Positions 47,535 through 57,904 of a DNA stretch of 64,000 bases are shown here, piece by piece. The position numbers were made by a program, and so were the translations under genes. The notes below the pieces were generated by a model that was not told the origin of the DNA, did no database searches, and was given only the letters and a program-made list of their open reading frames with translations. The number at the start of each line of letters is the position of its first letter. The first letter of the stretch is position 1. This DNA comes from Thysanoteuthis rhombus (taxonomy: Eukaryota; Mollusca; Cephalopoda; Oegopsida; Thysanoteuthidae), in assembly GCA_963457665.1 (NCBI GenBank), contig OY735207.1, positions 37,038,316-37,102,315 on the forward strand, in the 5' to 3' direction.

Positions 47535-49990
47535 TTACATCCTAATGTTTTCATAGAAGATTGATGTTATATATCAATTCTGATACAGGTTTCATCTGCT
47601 ATCCGAAAGTAGAACGTTTCTATAAAAACCTTTTGTAAGCTGAAATGGCATAAAATGAAGAGGTAATTACCATTAATGTATAACGTAAAATTTTCTTGAG
47701 CGTTATTAGACCTCTATCCCCACTTCCACCCCAATAAGTGATGGATTTTATATTAGGCTGAGTTGTTGGAGATTGAGAAGGTGGGAGGTCCAGGAGACTG
47801 TGGTGTAAGAGGAAGAAGGTATAGGTTGCAAAATAGATTTTTTTGCATTATTATTTTTCTAATTTTTTCATTTTTTAATTTTAATTTTTATCTATTTATT
47901 TTTTTTCATTGCAAAAAGTTGGAGTGGAGCTAATTTTCAAAAAGTGTGTGTGTGCATAATATATATATATATAAAAGAGTCTGTATCTAAATCTCATGAA
48001 CAAGTAAGGCACACAAATTAAAGACAAGTGAACTGAATAGATGAATATAAGTAATAATCACATATATACAGTCACTGCAAATGTTAATTTTTTAAAGTGA
48101 AATCAGTTAAAACTTGTCTCTTTATATATTTTGTTTAAATGATAATTTATTTTTAGTTTTAACTTGGGTATCAGATTTATAATCTTTCAGATTTACTCAA
48201 TTGTGATTTTGATGTTGGTCAGTGTGAATTCTGGTTGAATTAGAAGAAAAAAAAATAATCAAAACGATAAACTTATATTCACTCATGAAAGTTCGAGGTC
48301 TGATGGGGACTGATAAAAAAGCCCTAAAATGCTGTTCTATATTGCTTTTTTTTTCTTCATTTCAATCTTTTGACACCGTTAGCCTCTTCACGGGGCAAAG
48401 CTGCAAAAAATATGACTTTACTGATCTGGGATCTAACTAAAAAGATAGACAAGATTGACTATTCAGAAGAGAAGTTGAAATGTTTTAATTCTCCAAGATT
48501 AAATTGCTGTTGAAATTTGACCCCTAATTAATACTACAAACTGAGTGTCTAGTTGGCAAGAAAGTGTTAATCTAATCTTCTGTCTTTTAAGGTTTCTATA
48601 CTTTAAAATCATGGATGTATGAATGAAATAGCCCTGAAATGTTTTTAGCAACGAAAAATGAGTTCTGTTGTCTGAACATCTCGTGGAATTATAATAATTC
48701 ATCAGGATTACTTTAAAAGTTACATCTTTAATTTCGAGATGAGTCTTACCATTTCTAGAACTGATAATACTAATGAATTCAAATCATTTCAACAAAAGCA
48801 ACAAAGAATAAGTCCAATAGTTCAAACAACACTTGGAATTAGGTCAATGTTTTCAAATCTTTTTCACCCCCCACCTTTTTTTGGGGGGGGTCACATCTGA
48901 CCGACTTCTCTCTAACTTATCCCTCTTTATTCACACTTGCACATGTTAAAGAAATACTTGTTTAATAATTGTTTCTCAGACTAAAACAAAAGTTGGAGCT
49001 ATTTTGATGGATATTTTGCATATGATCCCGTGATTTGGAGCACCCGAAGTAGCGGCACTAACTTCGCCGTATCGGGTCTCTTGAAAAACTTCGCAAGATT
49101 GAAGTCATTATCTTACAAGACATTCGTTAAAGGGAAGTAATCAAATTTTCAATGTTATACCTGAAAAATTACCCGTAAGTTGTTAACGAATTCAGATCTA
49201 ATAAATAAGCTTATTGGAAGCTTTCAAATTTTCAGCATCGAATAAAATTCAAGCAGCAGTCATTGGTAAACTTATGGGGAAAACTGCCACCATTTTTTAT
49301 AATTTTTTTTATTGCAATAGTTTTAAAAAGTAGTAGAATTTAGAATTGGGGATATTTTATAAGGCAAGAATTTTTTTGCGATCTTTCGTTTTAAATTAAT
49401 GATTTAATAATAAATAAGAACGAATATTTAAATCATCAATTTAGTCTGTCAAAATGTAGACAATTTGAATTTCAAACACACATTAAGCAATCATATTTGC
49501 ACAATATTTGGGGCCTGATAGTCTAATAAACAATTTTTCTTGAGTGAACAAATATCTTTGCATGAGATAATTTTTTCACTTTTTTATAAAAACATGTTGT
49601 TAGTCACGCAATAAAAACCGTCACATAACCAACGTCTTTTGACAGCATGCCAGCCGCTCAGACCAAGTTGAAATGGAAGAAACTTTGTTGACAGTTTGGG
49701 TTGCTGTTATCTAAAAGAAGAGTGATTATCTCCCTTGAACTCTTTCCGGCAGTTGAATTTCTTTCCTTGAAATTGTTATGAACGGGGGCTTTGTATTTGG
49801 AAGAGTGACATTCTCCGGAACGAAACAAAGCTTATTGATATCAAATACGGATAATGTCGATATTCTATTCGTGGAACAAACACTGTTTGTCTTGTTAAGT
49901 ACTTGTCAAAAAAAATCTTTTTTTAAAATGTGTATACCCATATATCGATGGGATTCTTTTTACATATTATACAGATGTTAGTGTTTATTC
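47535..49990. other. No gene called
   Basis: Contains the GC-rich hairpin at 49.04 kb and a TTATCTCCCTTGAA motif at 49,724. The stretch 49,620-49,980 is less AT-rich and has a 67-codon + frame, which might be a 5' gene end, but nothing downstream confirms it. Confidence 0.35.
49041..49078. repeat. GC-rich imperfect hairpin in AT-rich DNA
   Basis: CACCCGAAGTAGCGGC and GCCGTATCGGGT can pair around ACTAACTTC. Its CpG content stands out from the surrounding sequence. Confidence 0.5.
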
Positions 49991-49999
49991 CTGTAAAAC

Positions 50000-50335
50000 C
50001 TTTCTAGGACATAAGGGTTGCAACCACTTGACTGCCGTTTCAGTAGCAAGTAGGTTTTATAGGATGGAGTTGCTAGCCCCAAGCTCAACCCGCTTCCTTT
50101 ACACAGGCAAGAGACCACCAAGCTGAAGAAATTTTTTTCTATGAGAGTAATCTTTTTTTGGATGGACTGCATTACAGAGGTAAAAAGCTTCAAATGCTCA
50201 TAGGGGAGTAGTTGATTCATGCTTTTCTGCAAGACATTAGTGTAAAGCGAATATGAATAGCCTCGGCCGAAACTTGAATTTGGTCTGCTAATTCCATTTA
50301 GGAGACTCTGCACCTCCACACAGATCTTTTGCAGA
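50000..50335. repeat. Dispersed repeat F
   Basis: Contains TAGGATGGAGTTGCTAGCCC, CAAGCTCAACCCGC and then ACATTAGTGTAAAGCGAATA, GCCGAAACTTGAATTTG. The last part matches 54,590-54,650. Confidence 0.45.
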
Positions 50336-50339
50336 TTTT

Positions 50340-51650
50340 ACAAATAAATACTTCAAGTCAGCCATTTGCAAATATAAATCTTCAGTTCATAATGTGGAGT
50401 TGATCATTGATGATAGGGAATTGTATTTATGTCATTATCAATATAGGTATCCCTCACTTTAGGAAATTTTCTTTACACCACTTTGCTTTTACAAAAAACC
50501 TCAAGCTGCCTTAGCATCAAACTGTGCCTGTGAGCATCTGTGTTTTATCTCAATTTAGTTTATTCACCTATTTCCAGAAAAGTCTACGAGCTCTTAAGGG
50601 TGCTACACTTAATGTAAAACTAGCAAACATAGAAGAAGTTTATGGGGAGAGGTCTGGGGATGCTTAAAATTTTTTCCCCATATAAACTATTAGAAATTGC
50701 TTCTTTGCTTTGCACGATTTCAACTAATGAAAGGTTTCATAGGAACGCTCTACTTTCAGATTGTAGGGGAAACCTTTATATGCATACATGTTGGATATAC
50801 AATGAAAGGCATAAGGATTGTGCAGCACCCATCTTTTAAGCATAATGTAAGTGTACGTATATCTTACTGAAATTTAATAAGTGAAATCTGGCATTTTTAA
50901 CTATTGAAGAAATGATGATTATGATCAAAATAGGGATAAAAACAATTGTCATATCATTATTTGGTACAATCAGTAACATACCAAATGATCTTCATTGGGG
51001 TGAGGAGCATGCTGACAGAGTAGGTATATCAATCAAGAAAAGGTGAAGAAATTGGAGACATGGATATATACAAACTTCTGATCCATTTGAAAAAGGAAGA
51101 AATTTGGCAATAGAAATAGTGAGGGAGGGACGAATTCATATTTAAAGACAATAGCACACAGCTGAGACTCAAGAACAAATTAATAAAAATTGGACAACAT
51201 TGTGAATTTTTTTTAATTGGCTAAATTTGACAAAAATACCTCAGATGTTGTAAGAACGAGTTGATCGTAATCTAGGGATATTGTATCACAGTATACAAAT
51301 TGTTTTTGTTTTCAGTGGGAGAAATTGTTGATTAAAATAAAAATATATACACAAATTAATAAATACATCCAATGGTGTTCCCTCCTCTGATATAGATATC
51401 AAACTTAATCCCATCTCTAATACTTAGTTTGATTTAATAATTTGATATTTCTGTGAAAGAATCTTGTCTCTGATATTTGATCTATTCCTTTAGGAGTATT
51501 TAGACAGAATTTTTATACACTTCCACATTAGCAATTCAGATTGTAACGATTAGTGAAAGATTGCCCAGGTAATTATTTATTGCATTAGAAAGAGTAATAA
51601 TGAATTCAGATTAATTTTAATGATTTCAAAGTGTAAGCTTCATAATGAAT
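50340..51650. other. No gene seen
   Basis: A broken frame near 50,980-51,150 (WGEEHADRVGISIKKR) looks protein-like but could not be assigned. Confidence 0.35.
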
Positions 51651-51654
51651 TTGT

Positions 51655-51898
51655 AACTTATGAATTTTTACTTAATTAGCACGAATTCAGTTGACATTTT
51701 GGCCTGATGCCTTTATACTGAATGCAGTTGTAATTTGCAGTAGTTAATATTACACTGTTGTCCTTTTGATCTTGAAGACATCAGTCGAAAGGACAACAGT
51801 ATAATATGGACTACTGGAAGTTATAATCACATTTGGTCAAAAGGCATCAGACCAAAATATTAACATTGTAGTACAAATTTTTCAAGTGAATTTGTAAT
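51655..51898. mobile_element. Fold-back element (about 110-bp inverted arms)
   Basis: Left-arm blocks TTTTGGCCTGATGCCTTT and ACACTGTTGTCCTTT reappear inverted as AAAGGACAACAGTATAAT and AAAAGGCATCAGACCAAAA. The arms meet around a spacer of about 20 bp near 51,776. No ORF. A single transcript would fold into one long imperfect hairpin. Confidence 0.7.
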
Positions 51899-52334
51899 AA
51901 TCAAGTAATTTAATTTAGTATGTTTTCATGTAAATTTGAATAGATATAAGTAATATAATTCTAGATAATAATATGTATAATTCTAGATGCATTTTCTGTG
52001 TTTTAATGGACAAAGAGTCTAAATATATATCATTAGATGGCTCCTGGCAGAATCCTGAACAAAAATTTTTCAGGAGTTAGGAAATTTTCATTTTGGCATG
52101 GACTGTGGGAACCAAGTAGCTGATCCCATTTGAAAAAAATACATCTAAGTTAGTTTATAGATGTAGCAAATTATCATATATATATATATATAAACATTCA
52201 GTAATAAAACAGATAAAAACATAGGAACCCATATTTTTTTATAAAAATCTAGTTGGGGAGAGGCTAGCATATCACTCATAGTTCTGAAATCTTTGCATTT
52301 ATAGTCTCATTGTGCATAGATTTGATTTCTGTTA

Positions 52335-52335
52335 C

Positions 52336-52367
<32 letters not shown>

Positions 52368-52369
52368 TT

Positions 52370-52401
<32 letters not shown>

Positions 52402-52553
52402 TAAGAAGTAGTAGTAGTAGTAGTATTATCATCATCATCATTATTAAGAAGAAGAAGTATTATCATCATCATCATCATCATCAAGAAGTAGTAGTAGTAT
52501 TATCATCATCATCATCATTATTAAGAAGAAGAAGAAGAAGAAGAAGAAGAATA
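52335..52553. repeat. Compound triplet array GAA/ATC/GTA
   Basis: Blocks of (GAA)n, GTATT, (ATC)n, ATTAA, then (GTA)n or (GAA)n alternate at least four times, each time joined by the same GTATT and ATTAA-type seams. Confidence 0.85.
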
Positions 52554-53154
52554 TCATAAATAAGTATTATCTAAATTGAACCTAATCTGTAGTTATATAT
52601 CTTTAGTATAGCTTATTTATTCAAGAATTTTACATAAAAATGACATCAGAATTATGATAAATATTGTTTAGCTGGATAATCCTGTATTCAGCTGGATATC
52701 CGGTGATAATAAATAAGATCCGAGTATCAAAAACTCACATTCAATACATCACTAGAATCAAGATTTTGTCAAAAAATGCTGGAAACCTGATCATCAACCT
52801 AGTCTACAAAAGGCAGTGTAGGGGTCATAGAAAACCAGGGAAAATACTTTGATGACTAAATAATGATGTTGGGGATTTATATGAATAGAATTTTTGGCTT
52901 TTTCTTTCACAATGTAGAGACACAGTTAGTTTACACCTTAGTCTGGCAGCTTCTTTATCGTATAGGTTACGTTTATTTTAAAAAAAATTATTTATGATAC
53001 TTTTGTTTAATAATCATTTTATACAAGGTATAATTTATACACTTCATTCAGGTCATATATAGGAGTCCAGATTACTTTTTAGCATTGAATACCTCCCTCT
53101 GGGGTCAGTATATATAAACTAACCTTCAGCCTGTAGGATTGGGAAAAAAAAAAA

Positions 53155-53300
53155 AAAAAAATCTCGGCAAGACTCAAACTCACATCTCTTTTTGCCCCAG
53201 GAAACCAGATTATCCGTACTAGCTGCTCTGCGGATTGAACTCCAAGAGCCCTCCGGCTGGCAGATCAAATCTAACCATATGACTTACCCTTTTTCTCTCT
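53155..53300 (-). mobile_element. tRNA-like SINE head
   Basis: On the - strand CTGGTTTCCTGGGGC and GATGTGAGTTTGAGTCTTGC resemble an anticodon arm and B box, ending in a run of T on that strand. Only one copy was found. Confidence 0.35.
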
Positions 53301-53639
53301 CCTATGGCTTGGTACCATATTTTGGTAAAAAATTTTGAGACTTATTTTGGGAAAAAAATAGCATTTTTGATGCTGGTATATATAAATATAATATACATTT
53401 AGTAAATAAATATATTAGTTCTAGGGTCAGTTTACATGGTAAAATGTAGCAATGGAAGCTAAAAATCGTTAACCTACATTATTTTCAACTTTTTCCCACT
53501 AATTGTTGTTCAGAATCATGAGAAATTTAAAGAATGAGGCAAAAAATTGACTGACAGGTAAAAAAAAAGGTATGTCCTGTATTTCTAAATGATCAAAACT
53601 CGAATACCATTGTTTTTCATGGTAAATAAATTGAGTGGT

Positions 53640-53835
53640 ATTGTGCTGTGCTGGATACCAAGTATCCTCTATTTTTATCAACCTGTGGATTATTTCGACC
53701 AGTATCCTCATCTTTGTGGTTTTTATATGTTGCAGCCGACACAATCTCCAGCCGGTACATTCTAGCAGATTTTGGGGTCTTCTTCGTTACTCCCCAACAC
53801 ACTAAATTACAGCTCACCACATTTTTGTTTGCTGA
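53640..53835 (-). mobile_element. SINE family A, 3' part
   Basis: On the - strand GGCTGCAACATATAAAAACC, ACAAAGATGAGGATACTGG corresponds to the conserved 3' domain of the 22 kb copy. The tRNA-like head is missing. Confidence 0.5.
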
Positions 53836-54119
53836 ATAAATATAAATTTTAAAAAAAGTTGAGGAATTTTAGCAACTCAGACATTATCATCTTATTGATA
53901 TACAAACCTAGAATTAGTGTTGGGGTTAGTCAGTCGGGATAAAGGTTAGCTCGTGTTGGGGGCCTTGAACTCAGAAACCATCAACCAAAACTGTCAACAT
54001 AGGTTTCATCAGTTCTGGAGTTGTTCTGGCTAGCGAAGAGTGTGTTTTGAAAATTCCTCCAAGAATAAGATTTTAGTGAGGAGTTCAATTTGCAATGTAA
54101 GTTTATACTGAATTAATCA

Positions 54120-54325
54120 CTTAGTTTGTGTCTGGCAGTGCTGACACTTGTTTCTTTGAAAATTGGAACTTTTTTAAAGATCACAGCCCAACAGAAGAGA
54201 GAAGTAATGTATTCATTGATCACCCCCTTTTTCCAATTCTTTGATTGATCAACCCCAACATGGTATGCTATCAAGACATTGGTCACATGATGGTTTTTAT
54301 TGAGTGATAAACCAGACCTTTTTTA
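54120..54325 (+). repeat. Dispersed repeat H
   Basis: GATCACAGCCCAACAGAAG, TTGATCACCCCCTTTTTCC, TTGATCAACCCCAACATGG matches the 20.1 kb and 44.2 kb copies. Confidence 0.5.
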
Positions 54326-54429
54326 TTTACATTTATTTAGTGAAAATAAAAAGTGAGCTTTAATGGCTAGTTATTTGGTGGGGACCAACAAAACAAAATC
54401 CAATTCTTTTTATAGCTTCTGCTGCAGAG

Positions 54430-54710
54430 GCATGTGAGGTAGTAATGGGAGAGTGGTTTGCCAGAGTTTTCACTCACCTATGCTTCTCTCCATTAACCAT
54501 TGTCATATGCAATGAGACATTTTTTGTCAAGATACTTGTTGATGAAATGGAGCGCAAGAATTAGATACATACCTTTTCAAATGACATTGGCGTGAAGTGA
54601 ATATATATAACCTCAGCTGGAAGTTGAACTCAATTTACTGACTCTTGTTTTCCGTGCTGGTTATTATGCTACTTTGTATCACTGGACTCTCAAACAAGTG
54701 CCGATTCAAA
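54430..54710. repeat. Dispersed repeat F, second copy
   Basis: ACATTGGCGTGAAGTGAATA, AACCTCAGCTGGAAGTTG, AACTCAATTTACTGACTC follows the 50.2 kb copy position by position with substitutions. The left half is harder to align. Confidence 0.4.
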
Positions 54711-55187
54711 GTCCCCCCCCCTTTCAGACAAACCTCAATAAATAAAATATTTTTTTAAATACCTAGTTGGAGAAACTTTATAAATAATAAACCCAAATAA
54801 TTCCTAATAATCATGAAAAAGCCTTAAAAACAAAAATTTATTATTTTGTTCATCTAAAATAATTATGATGTTTCCCCGTCTAAATCTTTATAAATATTTT
54901 TATTTATTGATTCGGTGCTAAATTTCTTGAATTAATTTTTCTTACTTGACTCTTTTGTTACTACTAGTGCTAAAAGGCTGAGATTCAAATATGAGTAAAA
55001 AATGCAGGATCACATTTTACTTTCTTGTTTTTCATGTTTTGAATTTTTCTTTTACATATATTTATTTGTAGAAATAAATTATTTTGAATAGGATCCTAAC
55101 TTGCTCAAAATTTTGGATTTGTCCCTGTCAAGTTATAATGGTACTTTTTAGATAGACAGATATTTTGGTAGATAGATACCTAATCTT

Positions 55188-55193
55188 TTTATT
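55188..55193 (-). terminator. Poly(A) signal overlapping the FANCG stop codon
   Basis: On the - strand the last sense codon and stop read AAA TAA followed by AAAA, so AATAAA spans the last Lys codon, the stop and one base beyond. If used, the 3' UTR would be only about 15-30 nt. No alternative was looked for exhaustively downstream. Confidence 0.5.
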
Positions 55194-57447
55194 TGGAATG
55201 TAATAATCTACGCAAGATACAAATGTCAAATCTCAGTAAAGTGCATGATGTTGGGGGGTCAGTAATTTTGGTTGCATCAGCATCGCTCTCACAATTTGCA
55301 TTTTGTAACACCTCTAGTTCTTTTTGTTTTTCACTTATTTCTTTTTGCAGTTGTACTGTGTTGACACTGAGGTCAAATTGCCTGTGTCTGGCCCAGAAAA
55401 GTGCTGCCTCTTCAACTTCTTTTAATTGTATAAGAGTAAGGGCACAGTTGAAATTGAGGGAAGGATCACAGCTATTAATCTGTAACCCCAATCGAAAACA
55501 ATGAAGGGATTCCTGAAACTGCCCTCTACACTGCAGAAGTACTCCAGTATTGTTATACATTGAACTGATGAGGCTGTTTCGGTAGTCCCTCTTGATTTTC
55601 AATTCCACTTGATTTGGGTCAGAAGTTGGCTGACTCTTCAAACTTACTTTCTGGCGCTTGGACAATGGCTGTAATTCTGGGGACGCCGGAATTAAATTGG
55701 CACCTTCACTTTTTATGATATTAGTAGCTCTCTGCAAGGAGCTGAAAACATTTTCTATTTCTTTAAGATGGAAATATGCATCAGCCTTGTACAGAAGTGC
55801 ACTTAACAAAACATCATTCACTGAAGATGGCTCTGATTTACAATGTTTCGCATAGCTTGGAAGGAAGTTTGTTGAGCTTATCTCTGAGTGGTGACGTTTT
55901 TTTGAGAATTCAGAATCGCCAAAGAGAAAATCATTTTCTTCCTGATCAGAATGGTTATTCTTGTCAAAGATAGATGATTCTTCAAAACTCTCAGGAAAGG
56001 ATGCTGGTATAGAGTCAGAAATACAGGATAGTAACCAGTTGCAGATTGCAATGCATTCTGGGTAACGTTCAGCAGACAACATGCAGAATGCTGCTTCCAA
56101 ATGGATTTCTGCTACTCCTGGTATCGGTGTGGAATTAGAGTCCGATGGCTGAAAAATGGGAGTTTCCATGAGAACAGTAAGAAGATCAAGGAAGTTTTCA
56201 GAAGCTTGAGAGAAATGTTTGAGTTGAAGAGATCTATGGCTCTGCAAGTACAAGGCGTAAGGTAAAGTTAATAAAGAATTAGAGGAAGACTTGGATATTT
56301 CAAATCTGTTGAGACAAAACTCTACACACTTCTTCGATTCATTTCTTTTGCTTTCCAAAGCTTTCACAAGGTATTTCAAGCTTTCAAGTTCAGCATCTTC
56401 TTTCTGTTGGTGCCTGTAAATCACTGTAACATTGTACAGGGGAAGAGGGGAGAAGTTCTTTTTCAGTGCCGATTGAAATTTCTGTATTCCACTCCAGCAG
56501 TTTCCAAGTTTAAACAAACAACATCCTTTCAGATTTAAAACGAATGATTCTAAGATATCACCGATGAAATTTTGTTCTAAATTATTTAAAACATCAAGAG
56601 CTTTTTGATACTCACATTCTCTATATAAGCAGTAACCTTGAACATAATGTATGTATGGTATCCAACGAATGTGGTCAATTTGCTTGGCAATCTGAGAATG
56701 AAAAGAGTAAGTCCTCAAAGCAAGGTCAAGAATCTGAAACATAGCAGTCATATTGTTGCTTATATTGTCACTAAGTGGGTTCTTATTGTCTAACCCAGGT
56801 GCAGCAGGAAGGGCAAACCGAAGATCCCATTTACATTTAACCATCTCTTTCGAATTTTCTGCCAACAGTTTTTTAACCAATGATTCCAGCTGTTGTTTTT
56901 CACTGGTTGAAACAACACACGACCATAAATATAAAACAGGCCTAAGACAGCATAAAAGAGATTCGTTAATAACAGTTTTCGACAAAACAGAATCAGGGTC
57001 ATTATCAAGAAAATAGGTACTCGGATACGTGTCAGTGGCAAGAATACGTTTCACAGTGATTTCAAGGTGTGAATTTAAATTCTCTCCAGAGGAATTCACG
57101 GTGGAATTCGATTCTGGTTGATTTTTAGAGTCGAGTAAAATTAGGTTATAAAGAACGGCACATTCTATCACCAGTCCGAAATTATTTTCTGTTGAGTTGA
57201 AGCTCCTGATTTTGGTTAATAGATTTCCTAATGTGACCCGGGTGGAGTCAGTGTCCGCTATTTGCGAAGCTGTTTGGATGTATTGTTTCGATACAAGGCT
57301 ACAAATAGTGACATTGTTGTCTCTCACCCATTCCAAGAGGTCAAAGGTCGGGAACTGGATGCTTTCTAAAGTTTTTAAACACTGTGAATATTTGCCACAT
57401 TCAAATTCTTTTAAAGAATCGTGGATTACTGTCGCTATCGAGCTCAT
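55189..57447 (-). CDS. FANCG: FANCG-like Fanconi anaemia core-complex TPR protein, intronless
   Basis: An uninterrupted 752-codon frame. FANCG is a TPR scaffold of the nuclear Fanconi core complex, which ubiquitinates FANCD2-FANCI during interstrand crosslink repair. Recognition rests on segments that line up with vertebrate FANCG: AELESL at 352-357, a YLDLLALL-like NFLDLLTVL at 418-426, E-x-x-LEAA at 447-453 with a following helix, and an ALFWAR-like stretch at 682-687. Helical TPR-type pairs sit near 264-297, 301-333, 335-365, 396-430, 447-475, 546-580, 627-658 and 663-690. Residues 698-716 look like a short coiled coil. An acidic/serine insert (about 480-545), with KKRHH and a later SKRQK as possible nuclear signals, makes it longer than the 622-residue human protein. 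The start is the first in-frame Met, 30-45 bases downstream of a TTATCTCCCTTG motif. Human FANCG has many exons, so the single exon suggests intron loss or retroposition. Confidence 0.82.
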   Translation of the reverse strand: MSSIATVIHDSLKEFECGKYSQCLKTLESIQFPTFDLLEWVRDNNVTICSLVSKQYIQTASQIADTDSTRVTLGNLLTKIRSFNSTENNFGLVIECAVLYNLILLDSKNQPESNSTVNSSGENLNSHLEITVKRILATDTYPSTYFLDNDPDSVLSKTVINESLLCCLRPVLYLWSCVVSTSEKQQLESLVKKLLAENSKEMVKCKWDLRFALPAAPGLDNKNPLSDNISNNMTAMFQILDLALRTYSFHSQIAKQIDHIRWIPYIHYVQGYCLYRECEYQKALDVLNNLEQNFIGDILESFVLNLKGCCLFKLGNCWSGIQKFQSALKKNFSPLPLYNVTVIYRHQQKEDAELESLKYLVKALESKRNESKKCVEFCLNRFEISKSSSNSLLTLPYALYLQSHRSLQLKHFSQASENFLDLLTVLMETPIFQPSDSNSTPIPGVAEIHLEAAFCMLSAERYPECIAICNWLLSCISDSIPASFPESFEESSIFDKNNHSDQEENDFLFGDSEFSKKRHHSEISSTNFLPSYAKHCKSEPSSVNDVLLSALLYKADAYFHLKEIENVFSSLQRATNIIKSEGANLIPASPELQPLSKRQKVSLKSQPTSDPNQVELKIKRDYRNSLISSMYNNTGVLLQCRGQFQESLHCFRLGLQINSCDPSLNFNCALTLIQLKEVEEAALFWARHRQFDLSVNTVQLQKEISEKQKELEVLQNANCESDADATKITDPPTSCTLLRFDICILRRLLHSK

Positions 57448-57475
57448 TCTGTTTTGATTTTAGGCGGGAAATACT

Positions 57476-57490
57476 AGTTATCTCCCTTGA
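57476..57490. promoter_or_regulatory. TTATCTCCCTTG motif just upstream of FANCG
   Basis: AGTTATCTCCCTTGA lies about 30-45 bp upstream of the FANCG ATG. The same core recurs at 49,724-49,739, 59,894-59,908 and 60,838-60,854, with near reverse complements elsewhere. Position suggests a 5' UTR or core-promoter element, but it may equally be the end of a dispersed repeat. Confidence 0.3.
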
Positions 57491-57904
57491 ATCAGACACA
57501 TGGCTCAGGGATGCAATGCATCGTTTCTAGTTGTTTTGCACAATTTCTGCGCAAAGAAAGATTTTTTTTTCATTTTCTACTAATTCTTTTTCAAGGAAAG
57601 TTGGAAAAACAAGTACAAAATGAAGAGGGTAGAGTTTGCTCCCTGAAATAGCTATAATAATAATAATAATCGCTCCCCCCCAAAAAAAAACTTATCGTTG
57701 ACAATTGACTGCGAACGATACTGATCATTTTAGCTGAGTTCTCATTTTATGTTTTTTTCCCTATCAAAATACAAAGAAAAAATACAAAAATTTTTGCTTA
57801 TGAACAGCAACTATAATAATGATAATTTATGACTTTCTTATTTTTTCAAAATTAGTAACGAAAAATATTTTTTTACGAATGGAACGAATAGAAATGAATA
57901 GAAT

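Noticed and set aside
56753-57041. Short frames on both strands within FANCG
   Set aside because: Shadows of the 752-codon frame.
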